From Aplysia californica (Eukaryota > Mollusca > Gastropoda > Aplysiida > Aplysiidae), in assembly GCF_000002075.1 (NCBI RefSeq), contig NW_004797290.1:603509-667508 (forward strand): a stretch of DNA of 64,000 bases, read 5' to 3'. Positions 39,501 to 51,500 of this stretch are shown here, piece by piece (the stretch's first letter is position 1; the number at the start of each line of letters is the position of its first letter). The notes below the pieces were generated by a model. The model saw only the letters and a list, made by a program, of their open reading frames with translations. It was not told the DNA's origin and ran no database searches. The translations under genes and the position numbers were made by a program.

Positions 39501-42500
39501 AATGTGAGGGTTTGGGTTTCAAGGGTCTCATCGGTCCTTTTTCATATCTAGTGTCTCATTTTAAAAAATCTTTTCAATATTGTGGCAAGTGAAAGCATAT
39601 CGGATTTGGGGCAGGTGGTTAGAGGCTGTTGCTGGTAGTTTTTACTTTTTTAAAGTCTCTTTTGTTCCTTTATGTCGTCTGTTTTTTCTCCAACACTGAA
39701 TAGCTATTGCTGTGTGGATGTGCTTTTCTCTACTGAACCAAACAAACAAACTTGATGGAGACTTAATTCATTGTAAATCAATTGTGGTCCATGGAATAGA
39801 AAATCTGAACAGATCTCCCCACACATACATCCCACGCCAGAAAATTGAAAATGGGTTCAAAACTCTGGTAATGTCTTCTGTCACAGCGTGTTTGCAAGCA
39901 AAGGTAATCCGTATGTCACATGTGATATTCAACAATGGAAACAGTTTGAAATATGAGCCAATGGGTCTGGCGGGCGGTTGGTGGGCCCTACTAGAAGGTC
40001 GTATTTTTTAAAATCTTTCCGGTTGTAATTTCTTTTTCTCTTTCTCACTTTTTCACAGCGCGACTATTATTGTGTGGTTGTGTATGTGTTTATTTAAACA
40101 AATAAACAGGTACTCGCTCTAGGCATTTCAGTATTTTTTTCTAGAAAATGTTCATGTGGAGAACAATTATGTACATATTCATATTATTTGACATTATTAA
40201 AAATGTTTTGTTTGATCAATGACAGGACACTTTGGATGCTGTGGAGAATCTATTGAAGAAACATGAAGCATTTGAAAAGTCTGCAGCTACGCAGGAAGAA
40301 AGATTTGCTGCCCTCCTCAAACCAACTACGGTATGTGGCAATTTGATTTGTGAGTTGTTTTAAGGGATAACCTCTTTTTTTGCGTGTGTGTGTATAATTT
40401 TTTCATGTGATTTGTTAGGGATCTATTGTCTTCTTTTTGTTGTCACTGCTTTATCATAACTTGAACTAAATGGTTTTATGTCCAGATTATTTATAGTAAA
40501 GAAAGAACATGAAATTTGGTCACTTTTTTGCTTATTAAATTTTGTGGAAGGTTTTTATGATCACCTAATGGATCAGCAACAGAACGTGTCATATTTTTAG
40601 AACATAAACCATACGTTTTTTTATCCTGAAAGAGTTGTGATAATGTGGCTTTTTTAACTCATAGGTTTTTTAAAAAAATGTGATATGCTGTTTTAGCAAA
40701 GTTCTCTTTTTTAGTTTTCTGTTCTTTCAGTGCCTGTGGTAGAATTTTTACAAATTCTTTATGTCTGTTTTGATGTGCCTTCATCGATATTTCCACATGG
40801 TCTTTCAGTTTGAAATCAGAGATAGAGAAAAGAAGAAGGCGGAGGAATACGGCAAGAGTCATCCAGACGAGATCGAGAAACAGAAAGAAGAGAGGAGACG
40901 ACAGTACATTCAGGAATTCTTACCTCCCGAGCCACCCAAGTAAGAGCTGTGTCAAATGGCAGGGGGTACTGAAAATGTTATATATTTCTGTCTGTATCGC
41001 AAAAGACAAGAGACTTTCCACCGGCTCGGGGACTAAGAGTGTTAAATGCCGGATAAAAAAGTTCTGATGTTTACCACAGTCTCAAACCCTAAATTGTACT
41101 AGAGACTTAAGCACAAGAGGTTAGCACCTTGTCTCCAGGCAAGGGAACCCCTGACTGAGGCCTATTCCATCTTGTGGGGTTTTTTTTGTAAATAGAAGCA
41201 TATAGATGCAATAAAGATCATTAAGTGTTAGACAAAGAACAAAGGCAGAGTAAACAAGCAGAACGTACGAAGGGCACCCTCCAACCGCTGTTCCGTCAGT
41301 TCCACCTTGTGAGTAAGAGTGTAAGAGTAAATATAGAAATTCACTGATGTACTAAAGTAATAAAGTTTACTTATTGGAGGGGAGGGGGGGTCCCTAAGGT
41401 GGATAGAAAGAATAGTGGGTGAGTGGAGAAGAAGGACATACCAGTGCATCTTGCAACCACCCAGTCCTCTTTTAGTTTGCTTGAGTACTAGTGGCACATA
41501 AACTCAACAATGTCGATTTAATCAGAGGGAACAAGTCAAGATTTATAGACATAAGGAACAAAGATAGAGGAAAGAAGTGGGACTTCCAGTGTCGAAAAGC
41601 AAGATTGATAGAAAGAACATGGGAGAATATAAAAGCTGAACCTACTAATGACACCTTTCAGCGACACCCTCTAACCGCCTTTTCCCCACTTGCATGTGTT
41701 TCAGACCAGAACCAGTGGTGGAGGTGGAGCAGCCGGTAGCAGCAGCAGCCCCAGACAACCAAGTGGCCCCAGAGACAGTGGAAGAGGCCGTCGGTCAGCC
41801 GATCAGCTCTGAGGAGAAGTCAGAGACAGATGCTGGAGGTTTGTGCTCTGGAGTCCTTGTGTTGTCATCTTCTCAATGTTGTTCATCGTTTGGATCATTC
41901 TCTTCTAGAACCATCAACTTCAGTCATGTATTAAGAATGTATGGGTTGTTTACCCATAGTTTTTTCTAGTTTATGGAGAGACTAGCAGCTTACAGAAAGT
42001 TATGGGAAATGGTGGACATTAACATCGCAAGAGACCCGAAAGTTTTCTATATCATGTGCTGTTTGTGCGCTGAAGTACTGAAACTATTGATTTCTGAAGA
42101 GAATGGTCTATCATCTGACTTGGCTTTACCGCTTAAATGTTTGTTGTGTTAATCATTTCGTTGACTCATCTGTTCATAGCCTTGTTCCATAGGTCACTTG
42201 ATCAAAAGCACCATGTTCAGTGTAAATTGTTTTGGCTAGTTTTCCCAAAATGTGCTTCGATGTATTTTCCTCCTTGCTTTTATGTATTAGCCAGTTTTGC
42301 CTTTAAAGTGACTTTTGAAAATGTTCTAATAGTTTGGTAATGAGAAATTAAAAAGCCCGCCTCAAAATACTCAAATGTTTTGAAGTTTTCAAGGATTAAT
42401 GAAACGGATGTGGTCATGACATTTTTGTTGTTGTTATTAAAACCTTATGTCCTTGCACGTATCATTGTTTTAGTCAGTCTTTGTCTTCCCTCAAAGTTCC

Positions 42501-45500
42501 TTTGACTTTTTTCTGTACTTTTTTAAAGCTGACAATTTGATGTATTTAAGGAGTTGTTCCTGCCTCAAGAAATAATGATACAGGTTTCAGTGTTAGCCTA
42601 TGTTTTATTTCTATCTATGGCGGGTTGTTGGGGGGGCATCACTGTTAAGTCCTACTTCTGTTCTTTCCCTTTTTTGTTCCTGTCTATCCGTCTTTCTTTT
42701 TCCTTGATCTGAATGATTGTTGTTGTGTCGATGTGCTTCTCTTTGCTCAAACAAACAAAGAAGCTTGTAGCATTGCCTAGTGTTGGATGTATTTCTGTGC
42801 TCAGGCCCAAGTGTCACCCTAACCCATTCAGCATTCTCTGTACCAAGTATCTTTTGCACAATTGTATATAGAAATAGAAACGTAGGCGCTGAAGGGAGTG
42901 GGCAAGCTTTTAAATAAGGCCACCTTCATTCATTAGTCTGTCATTCATATCGATGGTCGTATGTTCTACAAGTGATTTGGGGGGGGGGGGGGGGTTAAAA
43001 CTTTTTCAGCATGTAAGGAAAAATCATAAATGATGGGAGAAGACACAGACGTTGGACCATGTACTTTAATACAATTTATAGTGCAAACTGACTCTTTATT
43101 TTTTTTTCTTTAGGAACAGCAGGTTAACTTCAACAATAAAAAAAGTTAACCTATTTTTTCCAGTAGAGCATAACACCACCGATATGCACTGAAGGGAGTG
43201 GTCGAGCTTTATAGGAAGGTCATGTTCGTTCATTATTCTATCATCCATTTGTTTTTGTGGATGTTGCGAACATATTCATTCTGTCAGATAGGGTATGAGC
43301 ACCAGTTAGTAGTGATGTAATAGATCCAATACCCTGTACATTCCTCAGCACTTTACAGTCCTAGGTTTCTCTCTGTACTTTACGTCTCTTCCCTTTCATT
43401 GCATGAGCTCTGTTCCTCTTAATCAACAAGCATGTTGTTTCCTGTTCTTGTTTCTCTGCTACCTGTTCTGATGTTCTGAATCTGGAGCATGAATAGAGAG
43501 ATGTCAGAGGGTCGAGAATAGATATAGGAGAGGTTTCGGTCAAACACGGTCAGGTGATTGTTATGGTACATTTTAACTTAACAGGTCTATGGGGGGAGGA
43601 GTTTCTGCTGGTTCCAGTTTTTTTTGTAATTTGACAATCTCATACTAGTTGGGGGGGGGTTTTCAGTTCTTTCCTCTGAAAAGAGTTTGGGTTCTTTTAT
43701 CTGTGTAATGAGGGTTGGGGGTTACACATAAACTAAAAAGACATACGGTGTAACTCTTCTTTTATTGAACAGTACTTCAGTGTTGGTGTTGTGAAACATG
43801 CTCCAGGTTGAGAATGCTAATCCTCCAGTAGTTTTGCCGTTGCTGTTGTGCATGTTGATGTTGTGAAGTAATCTGTGCATGCTTCAGTCCGCCGACCTCG
43901 TCGGGAGCGCCAGTCGAGGGAAGCGGAGGAGGTTGACGAGCCTGACTCCTTCCACCGCCGATCTCACGCCCGCAACGACTATCCTCAGCCCTCCTCGGAA
44001 TCTCCTTCGCCTAGGAAGCCTCGAGGAGGAAGTAGGTTTAAATTACCATGGCTTGCCTCACACACTCTGCCCAACAGAGCACACAATTGTTGCTTTCTCA
44101 CCTTCTGACAAATACAAAAACATTTTTATATGTGTATTCGATGTGAAAATATATATATAATATGAATATATGGAGTGCCATCTCACATTACAATAAAACT
44201 TACAGCCTAAAATTTAGTCTCCAAACGTATTCTTAATTAATCAAGCTCATATCAAAGCTTTTTAAAATGTTAGATTTTCATAAAGGAATAACTAGTTTCC
44301 CTTTCAATATGTCAGTTGGCTTTTTTTTTTCTGTCCATAAACTCACTCCCTTTTTTACGTCACATTACCATCAGCCTGAATAATGCTTTTATTTCAAGTT
44401 TCAACTTTTACCTTTTGTTTTGATTCTGCGCAATGACCTCGTTCGAGGGAAATCCTTTTTTTTCCTTATTCCCCATGTGATGTGTCATAGAAATTTTTTT
44501 TGTACACTGGCACAGTTCATATAATAATATATGGAGAGAGATATTAGCATCTTTTGGTCGTGTTCCTTTATTAATAATTTCAATGATAATTGTTTGGGTA
44601 AAGATATGTGGAAAAGGGATATTCAGTACAGTGAACTCGGACTTCTAAACAACAAAAAATGGGTGTGAAATGTTGCCTATATCCGTGGATCTCAATGGAG
44701 CTCTTGTTTGTTCTTTGACTTCGAGCTATAGTTACTGTGGAAAAAGCGACATTGTCAAAATTAGTTTTACATGACTTTTGAAGCCCACAGTAACGTTTCA
44801 CTGGGCCTGATAAGTTCTCAAGAACTTAGTTGGTGATATAAAAGCTTTCTTCTGTTTTACAGCAAAATCTTTCCAACTAAAGAGTGCTCAATAGTGCCTG
44901 TGCTTTCATCGTATTCTTTCCCTGTGAGGGTACTAATAGCTTTTCTCAGTAAGGAATTAATATCGGAAAGGCAAATTTAAGTATTCATTAGTTTGAATCG
45001 GTGCATGTACAGACAGTGAAAAATAAGTGTTGAATGAAAACCCATTTATGAAGAAATTGTTTCTTTTTCAGTTTTTCACTTTATAACGCATGCGATAAAT
45101 ATTTTGTTTATTGTTGTTTGGGTTTTTTTGGCTTGGTTGGTTTTGTTTTGTTTTTGTTTTTTGTGTTTGTTTGTTTTTTATTGCTTGTACTGATGTAGAA
45201 ATGTGTTCCCTTTCTGTACTACATTAGTTGTTATTAGTGGTAGCTGTGATGGCTTTGTGCACTAAACTCATAGATGTTCTAAGTGTATTGTGTTGCTATT
45301 TGAGCATGTCTTTTTAAACTGTTTTTTAACATAGACTTGCATGCTTTAATACACATTTACTGTAGTGTTGTAGGGTCTGTGTATACTGTGATGTTTTAAA
45401 CCTTTTGATGTAAAAATTCTTCAGACAACATTCTTTGAAAAGTCCTTGTACACTTTTTTAAAGTGCTTGATTTCACCTACTACAGCCTTAAGGAAAGCAT

Positions 45501-48500
45501 TAGTCTTTTTGTGGTCTACTTCTTCTTTGATTGATTTGTGATAAATATAGATCTTGTCATGTCTTACGCCACACTACCCAATCGTTGGCCTTGTCATATA
45601 TGAACTGACAGCAAGCTCTGTGATTTACAAGTACATTTGCTATGCTCTTTTGTGGAGGCATTAATGACAAATTTTCCTTTGTACTTTGTCACCTTTGTGA
45701 GCATAATTTTAAAAACAATTTGAGGACTATATCCACGAGAGAGCCTTTAGTTGAATGTGATTCTAACTTGCTTCCAAGCTGCAATGGGTGCAAGTACTTC
45801 ATGTAAAGATTTATTTATGCAGAGTGACTGTGCTGTGCCGCAGTTGAAAACATGTTTCTTCCACATGTGACCTTCATGTGTCCACCTTTGAATATTGGCT
45901 CACAGAGAGCTGATTTCTGCTTTTTGGTTACCAAATGCGCCATTTTGTTAAGAAGCAGATACTAGAGCATATATTATTCCAAACCAAAGAAAAGATTTTT
46001 TAAAAATATTTTTGCTGTGGATGTGTTCCATTTCTTAGATGTTTTAGCCAATAATGATTTCTTGGACTTTACTCTAAATTGGTTTATATAAAGAATTTTG
46101 ATTGCTTCTAAATTTGACACATGGCTACCTGATAGGTTAGAGACCATACATGTTTGTAAGTAAAAAATATGACCATAAAGGTTATATTACAAACATTTTG
46201 GATTGAAGAACAGTGAGCTGGCTACCCCAGAGCATTACCAGGGAAATGTAGTAGAAGAAGTGGAGGAGGTGTAATCACAAGCCTAGAGCAAGCAAGAGTA
46301 CATTGTTGGTACCCGATGATTTTAGCCCGAAAGTGAAAGCTCTTTGGTACCCGATGATTTTAGCCCGAAAGTGGAAGCTCATGAAGTGTTCGGTCAATGA
46401 CAAGCACATCACCAACATGCTTGTCAGGCCTGGCACCTGTGGCTTTAAAAACTGGAATGAACTTTTGTCAAAATAAGTGTATGATTCTGAAAGTCAAGTT
46501 TTTTTGCCCAACTACTAATTTCCAAGGTCTGCAAGTCTTTGTGCCAAACTGCCATTGTTTGAAAGGGACGTGCCGTCATGAGAGATTTTATAAACATTCG
46601 GTGGGAAACTGAAGTAAAATGGAGAAAAGATTGATTCTCTGTTTTTGACAGAAGGAAAAATATGGAAACAGGTAAGAGAGAGCAATTCCTGCTGTTGTAC
46701 TATATCAATGCAATGTAGAGATGACATCGGAAGGAAAGTTCCTGTGTGGTGATTTAACCTATAGATCTGATTCACAATGCTGTGAGAATGACTGCATTTG
46801 GCTCTGTCTGCATCACTGTCTCTTTCAACGTTCAGCGGGCCTTGTGTGAATCTCCAGATGACCAGATAAAGGAACAAAGACACAGTTCCAAGGCCTTAAA
46901 GTCTACATGCCAGACTGTCAATTTCTAGAAGAGACTTGCTATTTACGGGACATCTTACAGTTACAGACTCGGAATCTTTCACTTATAAACCTTGTATGTA
47001 GATAGAAACAAAATTAGTTCCATGTTGTTTGCAAGAAGGAAAATATGAACAGAAGTAAGAGAGAACAAGTCCAGGTACTGTGCTATATATCAGTGTAGAG
47101 ATGACAATTGATCAAAGATACCAGTGTGGTAATTAAACATTTAGATCAGATCCGCAATAATGTGACTCAGTCTCCATCCTTGTCTCTTTGAACGTTCAGC
47201 CGGTCATGTGTGAATCCTTGGATGAATAGTTAAAGGTACAAAGTGTGAGTTCATAGACGAGCAGGTAAATGTACAAAGTGACGACAACTGAAGTCCAACG
47301 ATTTCTGTGAGATACACTGAGGAACACTCACTCACTCCAGCAACCGGACTAACATCTTGTTACCACGAGTCCTTTGAAAAGCTGCCTTTTGTGTGACGAC
47401 CAAAAAGAATTGATTTTACTTGCCCCTTTCTCCCTTTTCTTTTTTTTACATTGCAAAGCTTTAAAAAATTGCATGTGATGTTTATTCCCAGTTTCTTGGA
47501 AAGGGTGGTTTTGACCATTATTGTTTTTGCTGGAGGAAGGATTTTCCTGCTTTATATATTTTTTTTTAAACAGCAAAAAACAAAACCCAAGAATATAAAA
47601 CTTCTATCCTACATTAACATTATTTTTCTCTTCTTTTGTGCACTTTTCAAATTTTTAATTGAGCCTCAATTGTAGAGTGCTTAATATTCCTGGTGAAAGT
47701 GTATCTTCCTAATGCAGCCCTTTTTTTTTTTGGCCCTTTTTTTTCTTCTTTTTTTTTCCATTTTTTTACACGTAGCCCTATTTTTTTGTAGCAATATCAT
47801 CAGTTTGTTCACCTTGTTTGAAACCATTACGCACCACCTGTATATCCTGCTGTATACTGGCTTGGCCTAACACAACGCTGGACACGGGCATGGTTGTGGA
47901 TAAGCTTTGTGCTTTAGAGCTCCAAGAGAATTCCTGATGACCAAACTTTTGTTGCCGTCACCCTCTGTGTAGGTGGAAAGAAGGAAAAGCAATTGCTAGA
48001 GCCAGAGAGAGGGGAGACCCCACAGAAACGTCCCCGTTCTCGTTCGCCTTTCGCCAAACTGTTTCGAGGGAAAAAAGACGGGGAGGATGGAGCGAATGAT
48101 AAGCCCTCACCACCTCTCGGGAGAGAACGGGAGGAGGAAGTTCAGAGGCTGTCCAAGGATGGTTGGTTATTGCACTTACTTTGATATGCCTAAGCTCTCT
48201 GTACCTCTATGGAAGACTTATCTCCAGTCTTCTGTATCTTCCCAAAAGGGGGGAACTTTGTAGCAAGTTTCTTCATCTATCTGTTGGGATGCTGTATCCC
48301 ACCCAGTCTGGGTTGGCCCTGACAAGCAGGGTCCAGTCAGCCCACCTCCTAAATCATACAAATTGTGTTTAAAAAGGTATAGATGGTTACAATTACTTGC
48401 AATCTCTATCCCTGTAGAAGACTGTCTTGAGTCCACAGATAGTGGACTGTCAATGTTGCCTGCAATCTAATTGAACATTAAAACTTTCAAGGGATGCATT

Positions 48501-51500
48501 TGATAAGACATCGGCCAAGATACTGTAATTTTTAAGCTTAACAGCTGTGTCCATTATATCTGAAGTAGTCACATGCCTTAATATTTTGAAGTTGATTTTC
48601 TTTGCCTTTTTCTCGTTTACAATTGATCTACCTGTGATAACTGTGATTCAAGTGTGTGGTTTCTAAGAAAAAAATGCATATAATTTGAACGACTGTGCAT
48701 ATCGGTCCGGTATTTTATTTCCTCAGCTTCACTGCCCTCACTTTACACATATTATTTTTTTTTCAAAAGTTTCAGGACCTTTTTGAAGTTTTCCCCCTGT
48801 GGTTTTTGCACATCCTCAACCCATGGTTATATTTGTTGCTCATGATGTTACCAAGTTTTATTTGCTGTTAAAGACACCACAAGTCTATAATCATCCCTTT
48901 GTATAAATGTTGTGGTTTCCCTTTCATGAAATTTTTTTTGGTTTGTTTTTAAAGGATGATTCTTATTTAAATCTCAGATTTGAAGTAAAGTTTTGCTGTA
49001 TAAGACTATAAGTGGTGGTTCGAAAACACCACAAGTTGGTGTCACTTCTTATCTTTCCCTTTCTTTGTTTTATTTCTCTGTCAATCTGCCTTACTTTTAA
49101 TCCCTTCTTTTAATGATTGTGATGCCAATGTACTTCCCTTTTGTCTTACCCAATCCATGTTATAAGAATTATGTTATCTATGCTGTATTATGTTATAAAT
49201 ATTGTGCAAAGCTTAGAAAGTTCCCTGACCTTTGCCCTGTATGTGTCTCCAGAAGCAGCAGCGCCATCAGAGTCTGTCAGTCTGGAGGGGATGTTGTCGC
49301 GCAAACACGAGCTGGATGTCGGTGAACGCAAGGCTGGGAATAGGTCAGTCTCTGATGTGGTTTGCTACTTCTTTCCTATCAAACAACTATCGTCCTTATC
49401 TCTCCCCCTTCTTTTTTGTGTATGTTACTCTCTTGTAACTTGTAACACATCTATTCTTCTGCACTTATTTGACATTGTTATGTTGCAAGTGCAGTAAGAC
49501 TCTTATGAAATTAAAAATGATGAGGGGGGTGGGGGGGGGGGGGGGGTTCTAGACTTCTACTGGTTAGGAAATGGTCTTACTGTCTTGCCTCTTGTAATAT
49601 TTGACTTCTCTGTTAGGGTGTCTGACGGTTGGAGAGTCTTACGGGCAAATCCTACTCCTTTTTTTTTCCTCACCTCTGTTGTTTCTATCTATCAGTCTTG
49701 CTTCCTAGTGCTAAATGACTTGTTTTTTATGTGCCTCTCTGTACTTGAACAAACATTTGCTGTGGGCTTTTGGCGGGTGCTTTGGTGTGGTTTGCTCCTT
49801 CTTTCCAATCAAAATCAAGCATCTATCATCATCTGTGGGTGGTTGGTCGGTGCTCTGATGTGGTTTGCTCCTTCTTTCTTATCAAACGTCTAATTTCCTG
49901 ATCTCTCCTCCTTCTTTTTTGTGTTTGTTACTCGCTTGTAACTCCTCTAATCTTCGGCACTTATATGACCTTACTGTGTTGCAAGTGCCGTAAAACTCTT
50001 ACATAAACTAATTATCATCATCTCTCCTTTTTTTGTATTTGTTACTCTCTTGTTACACCTCTAATTGTTGGCACTTATATGACCTAATTGTGTTGCAAGT
50101 GCCGTAAAATGCTCACTAAAACAAACATTTGCCTTGTCACTCATCACATTTGACTCTTGTGGCAGGCACTGGAGAAAGCTGAGGGGCAGACTCCTGGGTG
50201 CTGGGAGCAATGCTATGACATTGTGGGGCAAAACATGAATTCAGTGACCATATTGATGCCATATTAAGCAACCGCTTATGTATATAATGAGGCGTGTGGA
50301 TTAAGATATCATGGAGATCACAATTGTCTGGCTACCAAACTTGAAGTAGTGAAAGAATTCTGTGAAAATGTATTATTGTACTCTGAGTTTATGAAAAATA
50401 GATTGTGTATTTTGTTTCTATTTTTTGTCTTTACTGTAGCTGCCAATTTTCCATTCTCAAGTCCTTGATTTTTTTCTGAAAATTGTTCTTTACAGATCAT
50501 GGGACAAACTGTTCCTTGTTCTCCAAGGACCATCATTATCATGCTACAAAGATCAGAAACATGCAAAGACAGTAAGTTCTTCATTGTACCTAGTTTGTTT
50601 TTTTTGTTGTTTTTTTTTATAGCAGACACTTTTTTAAAGATTTGATTTGCTACAATTTTGTTTCCGTCCTTCAGTAAGTAGGTTGTATCCCTATTTGCCT
50701 AGGTTGGCCAAGATACTCAGGGTTGAAGCGGCTCCTCTCTTAAAAAGAGTTGTGTTGATGAAGGAATAAAACATAAAAAGTTGCTGGGTTTTTTTTTACA
50801 AATCCAGTTCTGTTTAGTTTAGAAAAGCATTACATATCTATATATACAGAGAGAGAGAGAAATTGATGAATTTTTTATTATGAAATGGGTGCGTAGGCGT
50901 TGAAGTGATCTCATTAACAGGTATGTCTGTATTTTAAAGCAAATTTTATATTTTTTTGCAAAAATGTTTGTATGGGAGTGAATTCCACCTTTTTTCATAC
51001 TTTAATAATAATAAATGACATTTATATAGCGCTCAACCCTGATTATGGTACATAAGCTCTGAACGCTTTACAATACAGTACAACGTACAACAGTAATATA
51101 AAACAAGTTCTGACTAAAAGAAAATTACACCAAATACTCGTCTTATTAATTTAAAAACAGAAACAACTTCAGCTGATGTTTGAATGATCTCTCTTAAAGT
51201 ACTTGGTAAAGCATTCCAGATCTTGGGGCCTTGGTATTCAAATGCTCTTTCACCCGTTGTTGTAAGTTCCATAGATGGTAAAATAAATTTCTTTTAGTCA
51301 GCTGATGACCGTAAACTGCCAGTTGGAATGTACAGTCTTTACAGATTTGATAAATATGATGGTGCATTATCATATATTATTACTTTGTGCTACATGTCCT
51401 GAAATGTAGCCATGAGGTTGTTCTGTGAATAGTTGGGATTTTTTTTGTCACTGTACACATTTACCTGCATGCATCTTTGTATTTAGAACAAAACCGTAGC

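Larger units (their letters stand above)
44032..47972 (+). other. intron 41 (3.9 kb)
   Basis: AT-rich, CpG-poor. It holds a possible pogo-like end at 44,632-44,662 (TACAGTGAACTCGGACTTCT), T/G-rich runs at 45,110-45,180, a 38-bp tandem pair and a 384-bp-offset duplication. No further exon is recognised. Confidence 0.75.

Noticed and set aside
41491-41739. Open frame of 82 codons before exon 40
   Set aside because: Its first part is the reverse complement of a family A SINE; only the bases from 41,705 are spectrin, and in another frame.
46397-46612. Open frame of 71 Cys-rich codons in intron 41
   Set aside because: No splice sites in phase, no repeat of Cys spacing, no known family.
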